A stretch of 7,177 nt of DNA, taken from NCBI GenBank assembly GCA_004553095.1, contig SFMJ01000088.1:1-7177 (forward strand), written 5' to 3'. Origin of the DNA: Bacteroidales bacterium. GTDB lineage: Bacteria > Bacteroidota > Bacteroidia > Bacteroidales > Muribaculaceae. The notes under the pieces were generated by a model. That model was not told the DNA's origin, did no database searches, and saw only the letters and a program-made list of their open reading frames with translations. Positions 1 through 4,581 of this stretch are shown piece by piece (the stretch's first letter is position 1; each line of letters starts with the position of its first letter). The position numbers and the translations under genes are program-made.

Positions 1-452
1 CAAAGATGAGGATAAGTATCTTCGGAAGTATCATGATGTATCACGAACAAAGGATCTGAGAAATCTTTATTCTTAGATACAACAAGATCTGCGCCGGCTA
101 CGTAACTCATCAAATCATTGGCTGTATAAACCACATTCAACCGTAAACTACTAATACCATTAGGAATAGGTGAAACAGTGTATAATTCTGATGTATAATC
201 TATGGAAGCCGGTGGTCCAAGTCGTAGGTAATCAGAGAATAGCATAACCTTGGTTTTCCAATAAGCACCGAAAATAGATTTTTTTGATTCCAATTCGGTA
301 AGCCATTCATCATTTGTTTCCCACAAATTATTGTTTGCCCCCATCGAAATATCGTAGAATTTGGGATCGATTTCGTTGGCGTGGGATGCCAATGGCGATA
401 GTGTTGTTACTATCGCCATTATCGTTATGAAAATCTTTTTCATCAATTTCAT
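1..452 (-). CDS. Secreted protein of unknown function, C-terminus cut by window edge
   Basis: Reading leftwards from an ATG at 452, an open frame continues for 150 codons to the left edge with no stop, so this is the N-terminal part of a longer gene. It opens with a Sec signal peptide: basic MKLMKK, a hydrophobic stretch (IFITIMAIVTTLSPLA) and a signal peptidase I-type site, SHA before NE, near residue 26. There is no lipobox cysteine, so the mature protein is probably periplasmic, secreted or surface-exposed rather than a lipoprotein. The mature part is mixed polar and aromatic and looks beta-rich, for example SLRLNVVYTA near residues 101-110 and a GADLVVSKN stretch. I do not recognise the family. 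A second ATG at 443 is in frame (MKKIF...); 452 is preferred because an A-rich stretch (GAAAGAAAAATT) lies just upstream, as is usual in Bacteroidota. The segment is visibly richer in A+T than the four genes to its right. It starts 27 bp after the phosphatase stop codon and could be co-transcribed with it. Confidence 0.75.
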   Translation of the reverse strand, partial: MKLMKKIFITIMAIVTTLSPLASHANEIDPKFYDISMGANNNLWETNDEWLTELESKKSIFGAYWKTKVMLFSDYLRLGPPASIDYTSELYTVSPIPNGISSLRLNVVYTANDLMSYVAGADLVVSKNKDFSDPLFVIHHDTSEDTYPHL

Positions 453-479
453 AATTTTTCTTTCGTTCGAAGGTTCGGT

Positions 480-1742
480 TTATTTGATGCAACTCTTAAA
501 GTAGGCTCTTACATCTTTCCAGTCGTAGTAGGGCCATATATCGGTCGAAACCGGTATTCTGGTCTCTTTCTCATTGTGCAAGATCTTCACCAAGATCTTG
601 TCACTCTTCGGATTGCGGAAGAAGATCAGTTGTATGTTGGCACCCATCGGTGATACCTTCCAGTCGCACCATCCCTTGTAGAAATCTTCCGGTCGCTCGA
701 TTACGGCATCGCAATGCTCCAAGTGCATCAACGCTGTCAAGGGCACCACATTGCCATCATGTCCGAAACGCAACGCTGCCGATGGCTTATCCATCTTGAT
801 AGCCTCGTCGGCTGTGTCAATGATATTATTGAGAAGGTTGGCTGCATCTTGAAGATGGACACCATTTGCCGGTGCATAGTCGGCATGCTGGCCATAGAAC
901 ACGGCATTGAAGCATTGCCAGAGATCGAAGAGCTCATCTGCTGTGAGAAGATGATAGAAGTCTATCTTACCCTCTGTGTTCTGAGCATCCGACGCCAACC
1001 AATAGATACCCCACATAAAGTCATCGGGTCGAACATACTTCTCCACAAAGTCCTTATCCTTGAAGACCGATGCCACTACTCTATCGGGATGTGTATTAGC
1101 CTCCTTAAACTTCTTATAGACCTCTTGCCACCAGCCATGTTTGCCGTTGAACTCGTCAGACTCTTTGGTGCTATGGCACATATAGATCATATTGCGATTG
1201 GAAGACTCCATATTAATCTCAAGGCGAGGGTTGACCTCTTTGAGTCGTTCGCAGAAGGCAGCCATCGAGAGGATGCATCGCGGCACGAGTGTACTTCTCG
1301 CCGTGATATAAGATTTGTCGGTAAACACCTCGGGATAGTTTGCGATCATGTGCGAAGCGATGCCGCGATGCTGACGACGACCCAAGGGGGAGAGATCGCC
1401 ACCACGACCACGTGTCTCTATCATCAGCGAATCAAGGTCTGTCATGAATCGCACTCCGAGCGGTGTGAGGGCATCGGCATCCTTGGCTTTATGCATAAGG
1501 TCTGCCATCCATTGATAGTCATTGTCGCCGATAAGATACCTCGAACCGTGACGACCATAATGGCTGATGTGGAAGGGTTTGTAACCTTTGGGTGCCGGTG
1601 TGTTGTCTGCTTCTACTGTAGGGTAGGCATAATAGACGCCTCCGGTCTTATTGAGATCCGCAGCCATCTCTTCGCGAGTGGTCTGTGCAGACAGATTGAG
1701 TGCAAAAGCAATAACTGATAGAAGTATTATTGATTGTTTCAT
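480..1742 (-). CDS. Secreted histidine-type acid phosphatase (phytase/MINPP-like, histidine phosphatase clan branch 2)
   Basis: This 420-residue protein belongs to the histidine acid phosphatases, which hydrolyse phosphomonoesters through a phosphohistidine intermediate. The nucleophile motif RHGSR is at residues 64-68 (nucleophile H65), inside HISHYGRHGSRYL. Further conserved-looking elements follow: LSPLGRRQHRGIA at about 117-129, and ARSTLVPRCILSMAAF at about 148-163, where the family has phosphate-binding arginines. The likely proton-donor motif is HD at 328-329 in RFGHDGNV. Bacteroides MINPP-type inositol polyphosphate phosphatases are known to carry HAE at this place, so this enzyme looks closer to the HD-type branch. 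The substrate (phytate, sugar phosphate or other) cannot be read from sequence. A signal peptide (MKQSIILLSVIAFALNLSA before QTT) puts it in the periplasm, on the surface or in vesicles. Length is normal for the family. The ATG at 1742 directly precedes the signal peptide. It lies 86 bp after the DUF3843-like gene and 27 bp before the left-edge secreted gene. Confidence 0.9.
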   Translation of the reverse strand: MKQSIILLSVIAFALNLSAQTTREEMAADLNKTGGVYYAYPTVEADNTPAPKGYKPFHISHYGRHGSRYLIGDNDYQWMADLMHKAKDADALTPLGVRFMTDLDSLMIETRGRGGDLSPLGRRQHRGIASHMIANYPEVFTDKSYITARSTLVPRCILSMAAFCERLKEVNPRLEINMESSNRNMIYMCHSTKESDEFNGKHGWWQEVYKKFKEANTHPDRVVASVFKDKDFVEKYVRPDDFMWGIYWLASDAQNTEGKIDFYHLLTADELFDLWQCFNAVFYGQHADYAPANGVHLQDAANLLNNIIDTADEAIKMDKPSAALRFGHDGNVVPLTALMHLEHCDAVIERPEDFYKGWCDWKVSPMGANIQLIFFRNPKSDKILVKILHNEKETRIPVSTDIWPYYDWKDVRAYFKSCIK

Positions 1743-1785
1743 ACTGAGTTATGGTATTTGTCTTAAAATTATTTTTAACTGTTAG

Positions 1786-1829
1786 ATAGCGTTTAGAGCG
1801 CGTTTAAATAGCGTTTAGAGCGCGTTCCT
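1786..1829. repeat. 22-bp direct tandem repeat, two copies, in the phosphatase 5' region
   Basis: The 19-base sequence atagcgtttagagcgcgtt occurs at 1786-1804 and again at 1808-1826, giving a 22-bp period. The units are identical over 19 bases and diverge only in the last three positions. The repeat fills most of the 86-bp gap between the DUF3843-like stop and the phosphatase ATG, about 45-85 bp upstream of that ATG. The copies point the same way and have no complementary partner nearby, so they do not form a terminator hairpin. Two helical-turn-spaced sites (about 2 x 11 bp) could fit a DNA-binding protein, but that is inference; simple slippage duplication is the alternative. Confidence 0.85.
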
Positions 1830-3031
1830 TAATCCCCTCTGTAATATAACTGCAAGAAGCATCTTGCTATCAAGTCTTGATGCTTGCTTACCTCTGAGGG
1901 ATCTGAGCTTCCGGCAAAGAGGGCATCGGTGAGCCAACCCTGACGGAAGATCATCTGCAAGAGGTCGCCGGGACATCTCCCCCTGTCGGTAAGAAGTGTG
2001 ATGGCATGCTCTTTGGCATAATCCGGGTCGTAATAGGGATTGTCCGGCGTGTTGACACAGCGAGCGATATTGCATGCCATCAGCATACCCTTCTCGCGAT
2101 TTACCATCAAGATGTAATCATCAGCACCCTTCACCTGGTCGAGGTGCTCCTTTCCCTTCTCCCAACCGAGCGTATCGATGAAGAAATCATTCATCTTCTC
2201 ATAACGGTCGAAGAACATAATCTCCTTGCCTGCAGAACCGGCACAAAATTTCTCATAATAGGGATGGATCTTATCCGAATGATTCTCTTGTGGTTCGACA
2301 TGTCCACCCTCCACGAGGAGGTGAAGCCATTCGGTGGTGTAGAGTGCCAACGGACCGGTAGGCAATTCGAACATAGCCTCTTCGAGCCGCTTATTGAGGA
2401 TAGTCTCACCCTCCGGATCGTTCATATCAATCTCCGAGATAATCTCAGCAAGTGTCGTACCGAAGGCGGGGGTAAGAAGATAGGAGTGTAGAAATAGCCA
2501 ACGACTCAGATCATACAGTTCCTCGGTATCTTCCGGATCTTTGAAAGAGAGATTGCGTGCCAATGGATAGCCTTCAGCCACCGGTGCATCGTCATACACC
2601 ATATCCAGAATCTCATAACATCTGTCGGCATATTCGAGAAGTTTCTCATCGTAGGGGGAAATGAGTCTCCGTTCCTGCCAGAGAGTGGCGGTAACATACC
2701 ACACCAAGAATCGGACATCCTCGCGATTCAGTTCATAATCGACATAATCATCCGACACCTCATAAAAGGGCAATGTATAGCCATATAGATAGCGGCACTC
2801 TTCGATAAAAGAGCGCCAGAGCCCTGCATCTGCCAAGATATCCTCCATATACCCGTTCAGGGTCAATGCCATTCGTTTGGCGATATCTTCCGGCATATCT
2901 TCGCGATATGGCAGGTCAATCGTGTCATGGAGCAAGCGATTCGCCAAGTCGAGGAAAAATTCGTCATGCTTGGTGTGCTCCGGATAGTTGGGACGAAGAT
3001 ATAACAGTTCGTCGAGGGTTATGTTGTCCAT
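1829..3031 (-). CDS. Conserved cytosolic protein of unknown function, probably DUF3843-like
   Basis: I assign 400 residues from an ATG at 3031. The protein has no signal peptide or membrane segment and is acidic and rich in Trp, Tyr, Asp and Glu, so it should be cytosolic. The N-terminal half contains LDLANRLLH (about 27-35), YMEDILADAGLWRSF (about 61-75), LYGYTLPFY (about 82-90) and NREDVRFLVWY (about 102-112). From memory, this layout resembles Bacteroidales DUF3843 proteins, whose role is unknown. The family call is moderate and not verified. The C-terminal half has no motif I recognise: no nuclease, kinase, helicase or P-loop signature. The frame stays open to an upstream ATG at 3076, which would add 15 residues (MSICHSSNITPLILE). 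I prefer 3031 because MDNITLDELL looks like a real N-terminus and because the upstream ATG lies inside a hairpin stem-loop. The gene follows hisS by 63 bp and may be read from the same transcript. Confidence 0.72.
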   Translation of the reverse strand: MDNITLDELLYLRPNYPEHTKHDEFFLDLANRLLHDTIDLPYREDMPEDIAKRMALTLNGYMEDILADAGLWRSFIEECRYLYGYTLPFYEVSDDYVDYELNREDVRFLVWYVTATLWQERRLISPYDEKLLEYADRCYEILDMVYDDAPVAEGYPLARNLSFKDPEDTEELYDLSRWLFLHSYLLTPAFGTTLAEIISEIDMNDPEGETILNKRLEEAMFELPTGPLALYTTEWLHLLVEGGHVEPQENHSDKIHPYYEKFCAGSAGKEIMFFDRYEKMNDFFIDTLGWEKGKEHLDQVKGADDYILMVNREKGMLMACNIARCVNTPDNPYYDPDYAKEHAITLLTDRGRCPGDLLQMIFRQGWLTDALFAGSSDPSEVSKHQDLIARCFLQLYYRGD

Positions 3032-3035
3032 TTCT

Positions 3036-3100
3036 AAGATAAGGGGAGTAATGTTAGAGGAGTGACATATACTCATGCCACTCCCCTATCTTTTTTATTT
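3036..3100 (+). terminator. Stem-loop followed by T-tract on the plus strand, antisense to hisS
   Basis: Arms at 3036-3049 (aagataaggggagt) and 3080-3092 (actcccctatctt) pair over 13 bp with one bulged A. On the plus strand the stem runs into TTTTATTT, the form of an intrinsic terminator. No plus-strand gene feeds into it, so if functional it would stop antisense transcription entering hisS from its 3' end; its T-tract overlaps the hisS stop codon. The 30-nt loop is long for a standard terminator. On the minus strand the same stem lies between hisS and the DUF3843-like start with no U-tract after it. Confidence 0.45.
3059..3084 (-). other. Alternative hairpin in the hisS/DUF3843-like spacer, exclusive with the larger stem
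   Basis: In minus-strand RNA, GGAGUGGCAU (3084-3075) pairs with AUGUCACUCC (3068-3059) over 10 bp with one G-U wobble and a six-base loop, GAGUAU. On the plus strand the wobble becomes an A-C mismatch, so the hairpin is stronger in the transcript of the hisS side. It uses the GGAGU that the larger 13-bp stem also needs, so the two structures cannot form together. The upstream ATG at 3076 lies in its upper stem and loop. Confidence 0.5.
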
Positions 3101-4456
3101 ACATAGTTCGATAGCCTCGGCGAGTGTATAACTTTTCTGTTCGCCGCTTGCCATATCTTTGATCACGATGCAATCCTTGTCGAGTTCAGACTCGCCGACG
3201 AATGCCACGTAAGGCACATGGTCGCTGTCAGCCATCGACATCTGCTTCTTGATCTTCGAATTGTCGGGGCATACCTGAGCGGCAATGCCTGCCTCGCGCA
3301 TAGCCTTGACATATTTCATCGACTGCATAGCCTCTTTCTCACCGAAATTGATAAAGAGGATCTTGACAGTCTGGTCGAGATCTTTGGGAAAGAGGTCGAG
3401 TTGGCAGAGCACATCGTAGATGCGATCGGCGCCAAAGGAGATACCGACACCCGAGAGTCCCGACATGCCGAACACGCCGGTGAGGTTGTCATATCTGCCG
3501 CCGCCGGTGATACTGCCGATCTGCACGTCGAGTGCCTTGACCTCGATGATCGTACCGGTGTAATAGTTCAAGCCGCGTGCCAAGGAGATATCTATCTCCA
3601 TCTTGGCAGTGTGACCCAAGGCGTCGATGCCACCCATCACGGTGCGCATCTCTTCGATACCCTTCATGCCGACTTCCGACGATTTCAGGATCTCTTGCAT
3701 GGTAGCCAACTTCGCATCGTTATCGCCCGAGAGTTCGAGGATAGGGCGAAGTGCCGAGATAGCCTCTTCGCTGAGACCCTTGTCGCGAAGTTCGGCATTG
3801 ACGTTCTCAAGTCCGATCTTGTCAATCTTGTCGATAGCCACTGTGATATCGATGATCTTGTCGGCCTCACCTATTACTTCGGCGATACCCTGTAGGATCT
3901 TGCGATTGTTGATCTTTACCGCTACATTAATCTTCAGTTCGCAGAATACTTTGTCGATAAGAGAGAGGAGTTCCACCTCATTGAGGAGCGAATCTGAACC
4001 GACCACGTCGGCATCACACTGATAGAACTCACGATAGCGACCCTTCTGCGGACGGTCGGCACGCCACACCGGCTGTATCTGGTAGCGCTTGAAGGGCATG
4101 GTCAGATCGTTACGGTGCTGCACGACATATCGAGCAAATGGCACGGTAAGGTCATAACGAAGACCCTTCTCACACATCTTATTGGTCAATTTCACGAGAT
4201 TGCGCTCTGCCAAGTCCTCATCCGAGCATGATTTCAAGAAATCTCCCGAGTTCTGAATCTTGAAGAGAAGTTTGTCTCCCTCTTCACCATATTTACCCAT
4301 CAGAGTCGATAGATTTTCTGTGGCAGGTGTCTCTATCTGCTTGTAACCGAACAGTTTGAAGTTACGTTTGATCGTGTCGAAGATATAGTTACGACGCGCC
4401 ATTTCGATCGGCGAGAAGTCGCGTGTACCCTTCGGAATGCTTGGTTTCTGTATCAT
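3095..4456 (-). CDS. hisS: Histidyl-tRNA synthetase
   Basis: This 453-residue class II aminoacyl-tRNA synthetase charges tRNA-His with histidine using ATP in the cytosol. The whole family layout is visible. There is an N-terminal KGTRDFSP (residues 9-16), followed by the motif 1 helix and strand (IFDTIKRNFKLFGYKQIETP). YDLTVPFARY (about 101-110) follows. Motif 2 is RYQIQPVWRADRP to REFYQCDADVVG (about 124-153). The histidine-binding motif is RGLNYYTG (about 294-301), then GGGRYDNL (about 318-325). Motif 3 is GVGISFGADRI (about 336-346). The C-terminal 90 residues form the anticodon-binding alpha/beta domain (KILFINFGEKEA onward). At 453 residues it is somewhat longer than the roughly 424-residue E. 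coli enzyme, as I would expect for a Bacteroidota form. The ATG at 4456 sits directly before KPSIPKGTRDFSP, the expected N-terminus. A terminator separates it from the receptor gene upstream, and the DUF3843-like gene follows after 63 bp. Confidence 0.97.
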   Translation of the reverse strand: MIQKPSIPKGTRDFSPIEMARRNYIFDTIKRNFKLFGYKQIETPATENLSTLMGKYGEEGDKLLFKIQNSGDFLKSCSDEDLAERNLVKLTNKMCEKGLRYDLTVPFARYVVQHRNDLTMPFKRYQIQPVWRADRPQKGRYREFYQCDADVVGSDSLLNEVELLSLIDKVFCELKINVAVKINNRKILQGIAEVIGEADKIIDITVAIDKIDKIGLENVNAELRDKGLSEEAISALRPILELSGDNDAKLATMQEILKSSEVGMKGIEEMRTVMGGIDALGHTAKMEIDISLARGLNYYTGTIIEVKALDVQIGSITGGGRYDNLTGVFGMSGLSGVGISFGADRIYDVLCQLDLFPKDLDQTVKILFINFGEKEAMQSMKYVKAMREAGIAAQVCPDNSKIKKQMSMADSDHVPYVAFVGESELDKDCIVIKDMASGEQKSYTLAEAIELCK

Positions 4457-4475
4457 CTTATTTTCGATTTATACG

Positions 4476-4509
4476 CGAATTTACAAAAATGCCATCACTT
4501 TTGCAAAAA
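4476..4509 (-). promoter_or_regulatory. Candidate hisS promoter (Bacteroides-type), overlapping the upstream terminator
   Basis: On the minus strand TTTTTG (4509-4504) is followed after 20 nt by TAAATTCG (4483-4476). This matches the Bacteroides -33 TTTG / -7 TAnnTTTG pattern at seven of eight -7 positions with normal spacing. Transcription would begin near 4470, leaving a leader of only about 14 nt before the hisS ATG at 4456. The -33 element lies in the loop of the terminator hairpin. This is a pattern match only. Confidence 0.35.
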
Positions 4510-4518
4510 TGATGGCAT
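4484..4518 (-). terminator. Intrinsic terminator after the TonB-dependent receptor gene
   Basis: In minus-strand orientation ATGCCATCA (4518-4510) pairs perfectly with TGATGGCAT (4497-4489). The loop TTTTTGCAAAAG can add a G-U and three A-U pairs. The stem runs straight into TTTTGT (4488-4483). It lies about 65-95 bp past the receptor stop codon and just before hisS, so it most likely ends the receptor transcript and makes hisS a separate unit. Confidence 0.8.
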
Positions 4519-4551
4519 ACTATATTGAAAAGTTTTCGATTTTGCGGAAGC

Positions 4552-4565
4552 TAAGAGCGCTCTTA
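4552..4565. repeat. Perfect 14-bp palindrome in the receptor-hisS gap
   Basis: TAAGAGCGCTCTTA reads the same on both strands and does not extend further. As RNA it would give only five pairs around a GCGC loop and has no T-tract, so it is not a terminator alone. It could be an operator-like dimer site or chance. It sits 17 bp past the receptor stop codon and about 95 bp upstream of hisS. A separate six-pair hairpin (AGAGTT / AACTCT, 4576-4591) overlaps the receptor stop codon. Confidence 0.6.
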
Positions 4566-4581
4566 TGATATTTAGAGAGTT

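Noticed and set aside
714..1718. 334-codon open frame on the plus strand opposite the phosphatase gene
   Set aside because: The minus-strand frame carries a signal peptide and the phosphatase catalytic motifs. The plus-strand translation is rich in His, Cys, Ile and Arg with no domain, so it is an antisense shadow.
2006..2491. 161-codon plus-strand open frame opposite the DUF3843-like gene
   Set aside because: The composition is that of a reverse-strand shadow, and the minus-strand frame is continuous over 400 codons.
3032..3076. Upstream ATG at 3076 as start of the DUF3843-like protein
   Set aside because: The extra 15 residues look unlike a protein N-terminus and are encoded by the hairpin sequence. 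It cannot be fully excluded.
3218..3895. 225-codon plus-strand open frame opposite hisS
   Set aside because: It mirrors the codons of hisS, which has complete class II synthetase motifs; no start context or domain of its own.
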